Shown: piece after piece, positions 51,440 to 60,293 of the stretch
How the letters are laid out: each line of letters begins with the position of its first letter
Numbering within the stretch: the first letter of the stretch is position 1
The notes under the pieces: generated by a model
What the model was told of the DNA's origin: nothing
Databases searched by the model: none
What the model saw: the letters and a program-made list of their open reading frames with translations, nothing else
Made by a program: the position numbers and the translations under genes
Assembly (NCBI GenBank): GCA_036821185.1
Contig: DAISKD010000005.1
Location: 1-64,000 of the forward strand
From: CALJTV01 sp036821185
GTDB lineage: Bacteria; Chloroflexota; Dehalococcoidia; GIF9; UBA5629
DNA: 64,000 nt
Reading direction: 5' to 3'

Positions 51440-52348
51440 ATGAATGCCATTGAAACTCGAAACCTGACCAAAAAGTTCAAAGACATCACTGCCGTAAGCG
51501 AGGTCAACCTTCAGGTCAACGAAGGTGAATGCTATGGGTTACTTGGTCCCAATGGTGCCGGCAAGACCACGCTTATTAGAATGGTAACGGCCATGTCACC
51601 GCCGACCGCTGGTGAAATATATATCTTCGGTAACAACTTGAAGTCTCATTCACACCAGATAAAAGCCATGCTTGGCGTGGTTCCCCAGACGGACAATCTC
51701 GACCCAGACCTCACTGTCATCCAGAACCTGGTTACTTTTGCCCGCTACTTCGATATCCCGAAGAGGGAAGCTATAAAACGTAGTCATGAAGTCTTGAAGC
51801 TTTTCCAGTTGGATGAGAGGAAGAACAGCCCTATCAGAGAACTTTCCGGCGGCATGCGCCGCAGACTCCTCATAGCCAGAGGGCTCATCAACTCCCCAAA
51901 AATTCTGATCCTCGATGAACCTACTATAGGGCTTGACCCACAGGCAAAACACCTGGTATGGGACAAACTGGTTGAGCTAAAAGCCCTAGGTGTCACGCAG
52001 TTACTATGCACACAAAATATGGAGGAGGCAGACTTCCTCTGCGATCGTGTAGCCATAATGCACCAAGGGAGGATAATAGAGACCGACACCCCGAAAGCGC
52101 TTTTACACAGACACATAGGTAGTAAAGTTTGGGAGATAGAACTACACCCGAACACCAAAAACAGCGTTGTCCAAATGCTTAAAGAAAAAGGCATCCATCC
52201 TGAGATGGCTGGAAACAGGATTTACTTATTCAAGGGAGAGGATTTAGCCGCAATACAAGGAATCATCCCGACACAGCAGGTCAGGAGCCGGCCTCCTACG
52301 CTTGAGGACGTGTTCTTCAAACTCACCGGGAGGTACCTCACCGAATGA
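51440..52348 (+). CDS. ABC transporter ATP-binding protein (ABC-2/daunorubicin-type)
   Basis: The 302-residue ATPase has Walker A GPNGAGKTT, signature LSGGMRRRL, Walker B ILILDEPTIGLDPQ and a C-terminal extension typical of the DrrA-like exporter subgroup. It would power the membrane protein encoded next. Substrate is unknown; drug, lipid or polysaccharide export are all possible. Confidence 0.93.
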   Translation: MNAIETRNLTKKFKDITAVSEVNLQVNEGECYGLLGPNGAGKTTLIRMVTAMSPPTAGEIYIFGNNLKSHSHQIKAMLGVVPQTDNLDPDLTVIQNLVTFARYFDIPKREAIKRSHEVLKLFQLDERKNSPIRELSGGMRRRLLIARGLINSPKILILDEPTIGLDPQAKHLVWDKLVELKALGVTQLLCTQNMEEADFLCDRVAIMHQGRIIETDTPKALLHRHIGSKVWEIELHPNTKNSVVQMLKEKGIHPEMAGNRIYLFKGEDLAAIQGIIPTQQVRSRPPTLEDVFFKLTGRYLTE

Positions 52349-53109
52349 AGTTTTTCTCACGCCGGTCCATCAGAGTTTGGCAGCGCAACCGAGATGTATT
52401 TTTCAGACTGTGGCATGCTGAGACCCCAGCTTTTGTAGCAGAACCAGTGATAATCCTCCTCGCTATGGGCTTGGGTTTAGGTGCTTATGTAGGCTTGGTT
52501 GACGGACAGAGGTACATCGAATTCATCACCCCCGGGCTAATAGCAGGCTATGCCATGTTCAGCGCCAGTTTCGAATGCACCTACGGCAGCTTCGTCCGCC
52601 TAGAGCACCAGCGCACCTTCGATGCCATCATAGCCACACCGCTGGACATCGAGGATGTATCCGCTGGCGAGATCTTCTGGGGAGCAACCAGGGCAGCCAT
52701 GACCGGTACTGCTATGCTGGTCATAGCTGCAGCCTTTGGTCTGGTACATTCCCCATATGCCCTGCTGATACCCCTGGTCTGCTTTCTGGAGGGAGTTATG
52801 TTCGCTTCCATAGGCCTATTTTTCACCTCCGTCGTCCCCTCCATTTACAGCTTCAACTACTATTTCAGCCTATTCATCACACCCATGTTTTTCTTCAGCG
52901 GAGTGTTCTTCCCGCTGTCATCCTTCCCTACGGTAGTACAAAAACTAAGCTGGGTGATCCCGCTAACCCCTGTAGTCCATCTCACCAGGGGACTGGTGAG
53001 TGGAAATCTGCATCTCAACCTTCTGCTGCTGGTGCTTGTCGTCCTCGCCTTCACCATTCCCTTCTTCATTCTCTCTATGGTCACCATGAGACGAAGGCTA
53101 ATAGTCTGA
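52345..53109 (+). CDS. ABC-2 type transporter permease
   Basis: A 254-residue membrane protein with six hydrophobic segments and the ABC-2 family pattern: PVIILLAMGLGLGAYVGLV, YIEFITPGLIAGYAMFSASF, FFSGVFFPLSSFP and SWVIPLTPVVHLTRGL. Its ATG overlaps the stop of the ATPase by 4 bp. The two form a minimal exporter resembling NodI/NodJ and DrrA/DrrB. Confidence 0.92.
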   Translation: MKFFSRRSIRVWQRNRDVFFRLWHAETPAFVAEPVIILLAMGLGLGAYVGLVDGQRYIEFITPGLIAGYAMFSASFECTYGSFVRLEHQRTFDAIIATPLDIEDVSAGEIFWGATRAAMTGTAMLVIAAAFGLVHSPYALLIPLVCFLEGVMFASIGLFFTSVVPSIYSFNYYFSLFITPMFFFSGVFFPLSSFPTVVQKLSWVIPLTPVVHLTRGLVSGNLHLNLLLLVLVVLAFTIPFFILSMVTMRRRLIV

Positions 53110-53492
53110 TACATACGTTATCGAACGTCCGGCCAGTCCTTTCGCACACCTTGCTAAATCAAGGGATACAAGCTTATATACCTCAGGAACACCCGTTACT
53201 TATGTGTTACAGCATTCTCATCTCTAAGCTAGATGAGGTCGAGTTACTAAGCGCCAACCGTGCTCTGCATTACTCTGCAAAGCACAAAAAAGGGAGAACA
53301 CTGGAAGGAGAGAGCAAGTCCACCAGTACATTCGCATTGTATTGGAGTCAAACGATACCCAAAGCTGTCAGGCCAATGTGGCAGATTTGCGACAGCTCGC
53401 ACTGCTTCAATTTCCCAACTAGAAGTCAGCAGCAAGTCTGAAAAGGACAACTATTTCCAGTCCACATCTACTATCGCCCCGGATACACACCC
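53110..53492. other. Intergenic region between convergent ABC permease and reductase genes
   Basis: No supported gene, tRNA or clear terminator. The bases 53206-53223 are identical to 24005-24022 at the hisD 3' end, probably by chance. Confidence 0.4.
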
Positions 53493-55433
53493 TCATAGTT
53501 TTCGGGCTATCTCTGCCGCCTGCTCGACCGCTGCCAGTATTTTACCTGGCCTAGCAGCATCTCCAACCACATACATCTCGGGGACTAAGCCCTTCACTGC
53601 CCCCGCCAGTTCATTAACAGGCTCAGCCCCGGTGGCTAGCACAACAGTGTCCACTGGAGACAAAATCTGGCTCCCCTGTTCCGTCCTCACCCTCACGCCC
53701 TGGTCAGTTATCTCCTCCACAGTCGTCGAGGTCAGTATCTTAATCCCTTTTTCAGCCATCCGCCGACGCAAGAAATAGCGGGCCGCCGGACCTATATCAC
53801 GGGCAGTATGGCGGAGCATCTCCACTATGGTTACCTGTTTGCCCTGCTGTGCAAGATAATCCGCAGTTTCACAACCCACCAGCCCACCACCGACCACGAC
53901 CACTTTATCCCCTACCTTCGCACCTTTAAGGACTTCACTGGCAGTGACCACGTTTTTCCGGTTAACACCTGCTATATTGGGGACAAGAGGCTTTGACCCA
54001 GTGGCCACTATGAGGACATCCAGCGATATCTTCTTTACTGTGTCCGGCGTGACCGCTTCGCCCAAGTGTACCTCAACCCCCAGTCTCGCTATCTCTTTGA
54101 CCCGCGACACTACTACTTCTTTGTAAATATCCTTGGTGGGCGGTACCATCGCAATGTTCACCTGACCACCGAGGACATCCTCTTTTTCATAGATGAGCAC
54201 TTGATGCCCCCACAGAGCTGCAGTCCTCGCCGCTTCCAAGCCAGCCGGTCCGCCACCGACAATCAACACTCTCTTTTGTCTAGTGGCAAGAGGCGCAGCA
54301 TATTCGGCTTCCCTACCCAGGGCAAGGTTCTGGACACAGGTGATCGATGGCCTACCCCATGTGGCAATGCCCTCGATGCAGCCCTCATTGCAGGAAAGAC
54401 ACTTGACGATGTCGTCTTCCCGGCCCGCAGCAACTTTGTTGGGCCATTCAGGGTCAGCCAGGGACTGCCTGCCGATGGCGACTAGGTCGGCCTTGCCTGA
54501 GCTTATTATATCTACAGCGACCTGGGGAGTATGGATACGTCCCACCGCTATGATAGGCACCGAAATGGCCTTTTTGAATGCCGCTGCTGCGTCGGCATTG
54601 AACCCCTGCTCCATATCCGGGGGAGCGCTGGTGAAGGCGCTCGATTCCATAACGCCAATGGAAACATGGACGATGTTAACACCTTCCTTTACCAGCCTCT
54701 TAGCCATCTCAACGCTTTCAGGCAGTGTCCTGCCATTGGGGACCCGCTCCTCAGCACTTATGCGGAAAGAGATGGGGAAGTCGGCCCCGACCAGTTGCCT
54801 TATCCTACGAACTATTTCCACAGGAAAACGCAAGAAGCCTTCAAAGCTACCCCCATACTCATCTGTCCGTTTGTTGGCATAGGCCGACATGAACTGCGAG
54901 ATAAGATAGCCATGAGCACCGTGCAACTCTACCATATCAAAGCCAGCCTCTCTGGCACGCCTCGCCCCCTGGGCAAATGCCTCCACCAAACTTTTAATCT
55001 CTTCGATGGTGAGCTCTCTGGTCGGCTGTCGCCATATAGGATCAGGCACCGGCGAAGGCCCCACAGGCTGCCGCCCACCGATAACAGTCGGCGATGTCAC
55101 CCTTCCCGGATGATATAGCTGTATGCCTACTTTTGCACCAGCACTGTGCACCCGCTCCACCAGACGTTTCAAGCCGGGAATAAAGTGGTCATCGTATATG
55201 CTTAGCTGGTGCCCCATTCCTTTGCCTTCCATCCCATCTACTGCCGTCACCTCCAGAATAATGAGGCCAAAGCCCCCCTTAGCTCTGGCCTCATGGTACC
55301 TGATCAGGCGTTCCGAGGCGGTGCCATCCTCGTTGGCAAAACCAGTACCCATCGGCGGCACAACAAGCCTGTTCTTAAGCCGTAGCCCGCTTATCTCTAT
55401 TGGCTGGAATAACACGGAGTACTCCTTATACAT
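53493..55433 (-). CDS. NADH:flavin oxidoreductase / 2,4-dienoyl-CoA reductase family protein
   Basis: A 646-residue iron-sulfur flavoenzyme. An Old Yellow Enzyme TIM barrel (1-340; NRLVVPPMGTGFANEDG, QLYHPGRV, ELHGAHGYLISQFMS) is followed by a 4Fe-4S cluster (CLSCNEGCIEGIATW, then Cys of SITCVQN). Two nucleotide-binding domains complete it (RVLIVGGGPAGLEAARTAALWG; KVVVVGGGLVGCETADYLA). The substrate is probably an unsaturated acyl-CoA or enoate. ATG 55433 has CAGGAGGC 7 nt upstream; a longer reading from 55469 is less likely. Confidence 0.93.
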   Translation of the reverse strand: MYKEYSVLFQPIEISGLRLKNRLVVPPMGTGFANEDGTASERLIRYHEARAKGGFGLIILEVTAVDGMEGKGMGHQLSIYDDHFIPGLKRLVERVHSAGAKVGIQLYHPGRVTSPTVIGGRQPVGPSPVPDPIWRQPTRELTIEEIKSLVEAFAQGARRAREAGFDMVELHGAHGYLISQFMSAYANKRTDEYGGSFEGFLRFPVEIVRRIRQLVGADFPISFRISAEERVPNGRTLPESVEMAKRLVKEGVNIVHVSIGVMESSAFTSAPPDMEQGFNADAAAAFKKAISVPIIAVGRIHTPQVAVDIISSGKADLVAIGRQSLADPEWPNKVAAGREDDIVKCLSCNEGCIEGIATWGRPSITCVQNLALGREAEYAAPLATRQKRVLIVGGGPAGLEAARTAALWGHQVLIYEKEDVLGGQVNIAMVPPTKDIYKEVVVSRVKEIARLGVEVHLGEAVTPDTVKKISLDVLIVATGSKPLVPNIAGVNRKNVVTASEVLKGAKVGDKVVVVGGGLVGCETADYLAQQGKQVTIVEMLRHTARDIGPAARYFLRRRMAEKGIKILTSTTVEEITDQGVRVRTEQGSQILSPVDTVVLATGAEPVNELAGAVKGLVPEMYVVGDAARPGKILAAVEQAAEIARKL

Positions 55434-55600
55434 CTCAAATGCCTCCTGTCCACAAGTATCGGCTGACATTGGCCGTGGCTATTGTACTACTTTTCGGCCC
55501 AAAATGTGCTCTTGCATACTGGTTACTGCATCCAGCATTCAAGATAAAGGCAGTGTGATAATGATAAATGATAATTGTAAGGTCAGTCTGAGGGGGAAAT

Positions 55601-55675
55601 GGCTGCCGAGCCAGGATTCGAACCTGGGCTAAGGGATCCAAAGTCCCCTGTGCTACCGCTACACAACTCGGCAGC
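55601..55675 (-). tRNA. tRNA-Gln (anticodon TTG)
   Basis: Acceptor GCTGCCG/CGGCAGC, anticodon stem-loop GGGGA-CTTTGGA-TCCCT, and T arm with GGTTCGAATCC on the minus strand. The base after the acceptor is C, which is unusual as discriminator for tRNA-Gln. Confidence 0.93.
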
Positions 55676-55685
55676 GTGAAATTGG

Positions 55686-55770
55686 TGCCGAAGGTCGGAT
55701 TCGAACCGACACGAGGGTCGCCCCTCAACAGTTTTTGAGACTGCCGCGTCTACCATTCCGCCACTTCGGC
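55686..55770 (-). tRNA. tRNA-Leu (anticodon CAA)
   Basis: Class II tRNA of 85 nt on the minus strand: acceptor GCCGAAG/CTTCGGC, anticodon loop CTCAAAA, a long variable arm GAGGGGCGACCCTC and T arm TCGGTTCGAATCCGA. It lies 10 bp from tRNA-Gln, and the two are probably co-transcribed. Confidence 0.96.
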
Positions 55771-55894
55771 AGGAAGAAAACTTCTCTCTGTCGAGTACTG
55801 AAATTCTACCACTGTGGCCCACATCGGGCAAAGGTATCTACCAGCTAAGGTACATGACCACAGAGCCTGCTACAATATCGTCGGCTGCCAAAGT

Positions 55895-56143
55895 TCAAGC
55901 TTGAAAATAAGAGTCGCTGACCAGAGGTTGCCCTCTCCGCTTTTTTAGGGTCTCCTTGTAAACTTTCTCTCTATTAGCGGTCAGCTCCCGCACAGTTTCC
56001 GGAACCTCAGACAGCTTCTCCCTCAACACCTCCCTGCTCCTCGACCCCGACTGTGGGGCAAGGATCACTCCCAAGGCCAGTCCTGCCAGTGCCCCCAGCA
56101 GGAACCCGCCGGCAAAACCGAGCGTCGACACCCCCTTACTCAT
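55895..56143 (-). CDS. YtxH domain protein
   Basis: A small protein of 82 residues with one glycine-rich membrane segment (FAGGFLLGALAGLALGVILA, residues 10-29), then PQSGSRSREVLREKL and a charged helical tail. This is the YtxH/DUF883-like pattern of small stress or envelope proteins. No partner gene is adjacent. Confidence 0.8.
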   Translation of the reverse strand: MSKGVSTLGFAGGFLLGALAGLALGVILAPQSGSRSREVLREKLSEVPETVRELTANREKVYKETLKKRRGQPLVSDSYFQA

Positions 56144-56257
56144 GATTACACCTCACTAGCATAATCGTCGCCCTCTGTCTATTGCATACTATACCAAAGG
56201 GCAAACTGGGACAACTATATTATACCAGATAGACTACGTAACCCTTAATCCAAGGGG

Positions 56258-56291
56258 AACTATACTAAAGGCCGCTCTCGATTGACAATTA
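56258..56291. repeat. 34-bp direct repeat flanking the assembly gap, copy 1
   Basis: These 34 bases, beginning AACTATACTAAAGG and ending TTGACAATTA, recur exactly at 56392-56425 on the other side of the N run. Confidence 0.9.
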
Positions 56292-56391
56292 NNNNNNNNN
56301 NNNNNNNNNNNNNNNNNNNNNNNNNNNNNNNNNNNNNNNNNNNNNNNNNNNNNNNNNNNNNNNNNNNNNNNNNNNNNNNNNNNNNNNNNNN
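56292..56391. other. Assembly gap (100 N)
   Basis: Exactly 100 unknown bases, the usual placeholder for a gap of unknown size. The flanks end and begin with the same 34 bp, suggesting two contigs that overlap or a collapsed repeat. Confidence 0.98.
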
Positions 56392-56425
56392 AACTATACT
56401 AAAGGCCGCTCTCGATTGACAATTA
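56392..56425. repeat. 34-bp direct repeat flanking the assembly gap, copy 2
   Basis: Identical to 56258-56291. This copy carries the TTGACA -35 element of the GAF gene promoter. Confidence 0.9.
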
Positions 56426-56444
56426 CATGTGTCTGACGGATAAT
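56416..56444 (+). promoter_or_regulatory. Promoter of the GAF protein gene
   Basis: TTGACA (56416-56421), 17 bp, GATAAT (56439-56444). The leader to ATG 56473 is about 22 nt and contains GGGAGGTGG. Confidence 0.7.
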
Positions 56445-56472
56445 GGTATTATCAACCACAGGGAGGTGGAAG

Positions 56473-57078
56473 ATGGATGAGCGGGAAAGTCGCTACTATC
56501 ACAGTCTCTTCGAAATCGCTGCCACGCTGAATTCCGGGCTTGCATCCGATGAGATCCTTTATAACATCGTCAAGAGTGTTGCTGAAACGCTGGAAGCCAA
56601 GGGATGTGCCCTGATGTTGCTCACGCCGGACAAGAGCACTCTACTTCATGCGGCGGCTTACGGCCTCAGCGATCGCTATGTACGAAAGGGGCCGGTTTCG
56701 GCGGATAAGAGCATCTCGAAGGCGCTGGAAGGTGAACCGATAGCCGTACTGCACGCCACCGAAGACGAGCGGGTCCAGTACCGTAAGCAGGCAAAGGAAG
56801 AGGGGATCGCCTCGATCCTCAGTGTCCCGATGCTGCTCCGGGGAGAGGTGATCGGCGTGGTACGCGTCTACACCGCCGAGCCAAGGCACTTCACTGAGGC
56901 CGACATCTACTTCGTCGGTGCAGTAGCCAACTTAGGTGCTATAGCCCTGGAAAATGCCAAGCTGTACGAATCCGTAAAGAAAGACTACGAAGAGCTGAGA
57001 CTGGAACTGGCACAGTGGACTGCCGCACTCGGCTACGAGTGGATGGCAGAGAAACCAGTAATACCTACCCAAGGCTAA
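56473..57078 (+). CDS. GAF domain protein
   Basis: A 201-residue soluble protein that is mostly one GAF domain (about 15-165): SLFEIAATLNSGLASDEIL, CALMLLTPDKSTLLHAAAYGLSDRY, SILSVPMLLRGEVIGVVRVY and AVANLGAIALENAKLYESV. There is no output domain, so it probably senses a ligand or redox state for a partner. ATG 56473 has GGGAGGTGG just upstream; an ATG at 56443 lies in the -10 region. Confidence 0.88.
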   Translation: MDERESRYYHSLFEIAATLNSGLASDEILYNIVKSVAETLEAKGCALMLLTPDKSTLLHAAAYGLSDRYVRKGPVSADKSISKALEGEPIAVLHATEDERVQYRKQAKEEGIASILSVPMLLRGEVIGVVRVYTAEPRHFTEADIYFVGAVANLGAIALENAKLYESVKKDYEELRLELAQWTAALGYEWMAEKPVIPTQG

Positions 57079-57166
57079 GCGTCTAAGGAGATCGCGGTAG
57101 ACAAGACCCGTTATTCATCCCGTTAAATGCAATACGAGAATATAGTGGGGCTCTCAGGGGGTAGCA

Positions 57167-57490
57167 ATGATTAGAGTTATCATCGAAAGACATTGTCATC
57201 CGGACAAGGTTGCTGAGCTGGAACGTCTCCTTATCGATCTCCGGGCCAAAGCCGTACGCCAGCCAGGTTACGTATCTGGAGAAACACTGCAGTCAGTCGA
57301 TGACCCGACTCACTGGTTGATTATCAGCACCTGGACCGATACTGAGCAATGGAAAGCATGGGAGGCCAGCCCGGAACGCAAGGAGGATATGGCAAAGGTG
57401 GCACCTCTGCTCACTGGGCCGGAAAAGATCACAGTCTTCAAATTCAGCAGACGGGGCACCGCCGCTTCTGCACACACGATCGACAGGTAA
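57167..57490 (+). CDS. Antibiotic biosynthesis monooxygenase (ABM) family protein
   Basis: A 107-residue protein with the ABM ferredoxin-like fold: IERHCHPDKVAELERLLIDL, GYVSGETLQSVDDPTHWLIISTW and WKAWEASPERKE. Members include small monooxygenases and heme-degrading proteins, and many have no known substrate. GGGGGTAG precedes the ATG. It follows the GAF gene by 88 bp. Confidence 0.87.
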   Translation: MIRVIIERHCHPDKVAELERLLIDLRAKAVRQPGYVSGETLQSVDDPTHWLIISTWTDTEQWKAWEASPERKEDMAKVAPLLTGPEKITVFKFSRRGTAASAHTIDR

Positions 57491-57556
57491 AGGAAACAGG
57501 CTGGCGAACTCTGAACAAGGTGCCACACCTGAGGAATCCAGTGAGACAACTCCGAA

Positions 57557-57630
<74 letters not shown>

Positions 57631-57678
57631 GCATAGCCATTGTAAATTCTCCTGCATGCAGTGTCAAGCCACCCAGCT

Positions 57679-58251
57679 TCAACCTTTGGTTTCGCCACCG
57701 GGACTGACCAGCGGTATGCCCGCAGCACATAGCGGGCAATCAGCAGGTTGATAGGTAGGCGTGACAGCCCTCAGGCAGCTAAAGAAAGGGGCGCCAAATT
57801 CTTTTTCTTGCTCCGCCCTGTCCACCAGCACCGCAACCCCAATAACATCTCCGCCCGCCTTGGTGACCGCCTCCATAACCTCGGCAATCGAACTGCCCGT
57901 GGTCAGTACATCATCCACGACCAGGACTTTTTCTCCTTCCTCTATGGCAAGGCCCCGTCGGAAGACCCTTTTCCCGCCCTCTTTTTCGGCAAAAACGCTC
58001 CTCACACCCAGTTGCCTTGCTACCTCGAAGGAAATGATTATACCACCTGTGGTGGGACCGGCAACGACCTGCACACCTTTCCCTCTGAAATGGTCCGCAA
58101 TGAGCCGGCACAGTCTCTCAGTATAATGCGGGTATTGCAGGACACGAAATTTTTCCCAGTATACCGGCGAATGCAACCCGGAGGTCAGTAAAAAATGCCC
58201 TTCGAGTATCGCCCCAGCCGCCTTAAATATCGCCATTACTTCGTCAGACAT
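57679..58251 (-). CDS. pyrE: Orotate phosphoribosyltransferase
   Basis: PyrE makes OMP from orotate and PRPP. The 190-residue protein has HFLLTSGLHSPVYWEKF, GPTTGGIIISFEVA, AEKEGGKRVFRRG and the PRPP loop VLVVDDVLTTGSSIAEV. The C-terminus carries a Cys pair (CPLCAAGIPL) seen in a subgroup of PyrE. It overlaps the lepB end by 16 bp. Confidence 0.96.
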   Translation of the reverse strand: MSDEVMAIFKAAGAILEGHFLLTSGLHSPVYWEKFRVLQYPHYTERLCRLIADHFRGKGVQVVAGPTTGGIIISFEVARQLGVRSVFAEKEGGKRVFRRGLAIEEGEKVLVVDDVLTTGSSIAEVMEAVTKAGGDVIGVAVLVDRAEQEKEFGAPFFSCLRAVTPTYQPADCPLCAAGIPLVSPGGETKG

Positions 58252-58805
58252 ATTTGCCTTTCGATAACCAGAGGGACAATCAGCCCGGCCTTTCCCTGCA
58301 AGTCAGCGTGCTCGATGAGTCTCCACCTCCTTGGGGGCCAGTACGTAACCCATGCCTTGCCTACAATATCCTTGCGACTGACAGTCCAGCCCCTGCGCGA
58401 GTCGTAGCTGTTATTACGGTTATCGCCGAGCACGAAATATTCTCCCTCTGGAACCTCCACCGGTAGTAAGAGCTCTTGGGTCCTTCCTGCATAAGGCTCA
58501 TCCAGGGGGTTGCCGTTGATAAATACGGAGCCATCCTTTATTTCAACAACATCACCAGGCAGCCCTATAACACGCTTTATGTACGGCCGACCAAAATTCC
58601 AAGGTGGTCGAAAAACAACTATGTCGCCCCTTTGGGGCTGGTGAAAACGGTAACTCACTTTGTCCACCAGAATATACTCACCTTCCTCAATGGTAGGCCA
58701 CATGGAAGAATGTTCAACTACAAATGGTTCAACCAGAGTCCTAAATAAGAAAAAAACAGCCAGACCGATTACTACGGGGAGTATGATATCCTTGACAAAC
58801 TTCAT
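58236..58805 (-). CDS. lepB: Signal peptidase I
   Basis: LepB removes signal peptides outside the membrane. The 189-residue protein has one N-terminal membrane anchor (about 8-26), nucleophile Ser in EHSSMWPTIEEGEYI, the Lys in RPYIKRVIGLPGD, and GDNRNNSYDSRRGW. ATG 58805 is preceded by CAGGTGA; an earlier start would add seven residues. Confidence 0.95.
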   Translation of the reverse strand: MKFVKDIILPVVIGLAVFFLFRTLVEPFVVEHSSMWPTIEEGEYILVDKVSYRFHQPQRGDIVVFRPPWNFGRPYIKRVIGLPGDVVEIKDGSVFINGNPLDEPYAGRTQELLLPVEVPEGEYFVLGDNRNNSYDSRRGWTVSRKDIVGKAWVTYWPPRRWRLIEHADLQGKAGLIVPLVIERQICLTK

Positions 58806-58989
58806 TTTCACCTGATCAACAAGCACTCTTACAATAGTCGCGCCTGTTATTATAAATCACCGATATACCTTCGGGCTACCTTGTAATTAGCTAAACCTCA
58901 CCAGCTCAACTGACGTTTTATGAGATACAGAAGTATGAAAGCCAGTCAAGTAAGTTATTTATGGTATCATAAAGGAGGAGGGTAAAAAC

Positions 58990-59772
58990 ATGAAATGGCT
59001 ATGGGTACCATCGTGGTGCGTACTACTAGCCGCTTTGGTGGCTGGGGCAGGATGCACAGCACCGGCGACTGATAGCAGCCCGGCTCCCCCTGTATCAGCC
59101 TATCTAGAAGCTCCCGATCTCAGCATTCTATATGGTCAGCAACAGGTGGGCATCTGGGTGACCGGCGAAGGAAAAGCATGGGCAACACCTGACATAGTCC
59201 GGCTGACGTTGGGAATAGAAACCGAGGCGAAGAGCGTAGCGCAAGCACAAAAGGATGCCGCCGAAGCGATGAACAGGGTCATAAAAGCATTGAGGGACAA
59301 AGGGGTGGCAGAAAAAGATATACAGACACAAAGATTTAGCATCCAGCCCGTGCGACAATGGATTGAGAAGGAGAACAGGGAAGAGATCATCGCCTACCGT
59401 GTAACAAACATAGTGGTCGCCAAAATACGCGATATAGAAAAGACTGGCAACATTATCGACTCCGTGGCTGAAGCTGGTGGTGACCTGACGCGCATCAGCG
59501 ACATAAGCTTTTCGGTAGATAACCCCACACCGCTCTACGATCAGGCTAGAGAAAAAGCACTGCAGGACGCTATGAGCAAAGCCCAGCAGATCGCTCGAGT
59601 CGCAAACGTAAAGCTGGGCAGACCGATATATATTTCAGAAGGGACAGCATATGCACCCCCAGTGGTAAGGGACTATGCCCTCAAAGCTCTTGAGGCAGCG
59701 CCACCTACCCCGATCAGTCCCGGAGAACTGGAGTTCCGCGTCACCGTCCAGATGGTATACAAAATCGACTGA
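58990..59772 (+). CDS. SIMPL domain lipoprotein (DUF541)
   Basis: A 260-residue exported protein. The N-terminal signal has lipobox VAGAGC (Cys about residue 22). The SIMPL domain follows: GIWVTGEGKAWATPDIVRL, VAQAQKDAAEAMNRVIKAL, GVAEKDIQTQRFSIQP and REKALQDAMSKAQQIA. Family members are periplasmic or surface proteins of unclear function. GGAGGAGGG lies before the ATG. Confidence 0.92.
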   Translation: MKWLWVPSWCVLLAALVAGAGCTAPATDSSPAPPVSAYLEAPDLSILYGQQQVGIWVTGEGKAWATPDIVRLTLGIETEAKSVAQAQKDAAEAMNRVIKALRDKGVAEKDIQTQRFSIQPVRQWIEKENREEIIAYRVTNIVVAKIRDIEKTGNIIDSVAEAGGDLTRISDISFSVDNPTPLYDQAREKALQDAMSKAQQIARVANVKLGRPIYISEGTAYAPPVVRDYALKALEAAPPTPISPGELEFRVTVQMVYKID

Positions 59773-59834
59773 GATCGATCTGCTGGCATAGAATCATCTC
59801 ATCAAAGCCTATCATCTCACTTCACGGCTACTGC

Positions 59835-59863
59835 TTGACAAAGGTTAAGGGTTATCATAGAAT
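59835..59863 (+). promoter_or_regulatory. Promoter of the T-box-trpB unit
   Basis: TTGACA (59835-59840), 17 bp, TAGAAT (59858-59863). Transcription would begin near 59870, at the start of the T-box leader. Confidence 0.85.
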
Positions 59864-59869
59864 TCTACC

Positions 59870-60175
59870 CACAACTGAATACTGTAAAAGGCTGTGAACA
59901 GGACTAGTACGCCTGATAAGCGCAGCCACAGAGAGTCAGGGTAGGTGAGAGCTGACGCTGTCGCCAAGGCGGAATGGACCTGGGAGCTGCAGACCGAAAG
60001 GTACAGCTCATGCTTTCCGAGTAGGCTCTGACGCACGGGGTAGCGTTATCAGAACCCAGGGCATCTACCCCCTGTGGGGTGTTGCCTGACAAAGAGATGG
60101 TCGTTACGACCAAAAAGGGTGGCACCGCGAAGGTTCTAAGCCTCTCGCCCCTTAGGCGAGAGGCTTAGCTTTTAA
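59870..60175 (+). promoter_or_regulatory. T-box leader with tryptophan specifier
   Basis: The T-box AGGGTGGCACCGCG is exact at 60116-60129. It is followed by a terminator with a 14-bp stem (CTAAGCCTCTCGCC, 60136-60149, with GGCGAGAGGCTTAG, 60155-60168) and CTTTT. Stem I carries GGAATGGACC, with TGG (59975-59977) in the specifier position before ACC. Uncharged tRNA-Trp would favour the antiterminator and raise expression of trpB downstream. Confidence 0.93.
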
Positions 60176-60206
60176 GGAGGAATGGGCACATGAGCTAAGG
60201 ACCAAA

Positions 60207-60293
60207 ATGTACAAGGAAATAGAAAGAGTATCATCAGGAAAGTTTCAGACCCTAAAGTCAAAAGGTGACACAAAACAGAAAGGAGGGAGATAA
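60207..60293 (+). CDS. Possible 28-residue leader peptide before trpB
   Basis: A 28-codon frame (MYKEIERVSSGKFQTLKSKG...) has AAGGA upstream and its TAA is directly followed by the trpB ATG. It holds the trpB Shine-Dalgarno inside its last codons. It has no Trp codon. It may couple translation or be a chance frame; two start-stop minigenes (60182-60193, 60191-60199) lie just before it. Confidence 0.3.
   Translation: MYKEIERVSSGKFQTLKSKGDTKQKGGR

Noticed and set aside
52575..53441. 288-residue plus frame overlapping the ABC permease
   Set aside because: It is a shifted frame of the permease gene with improbable composition and no motifs.
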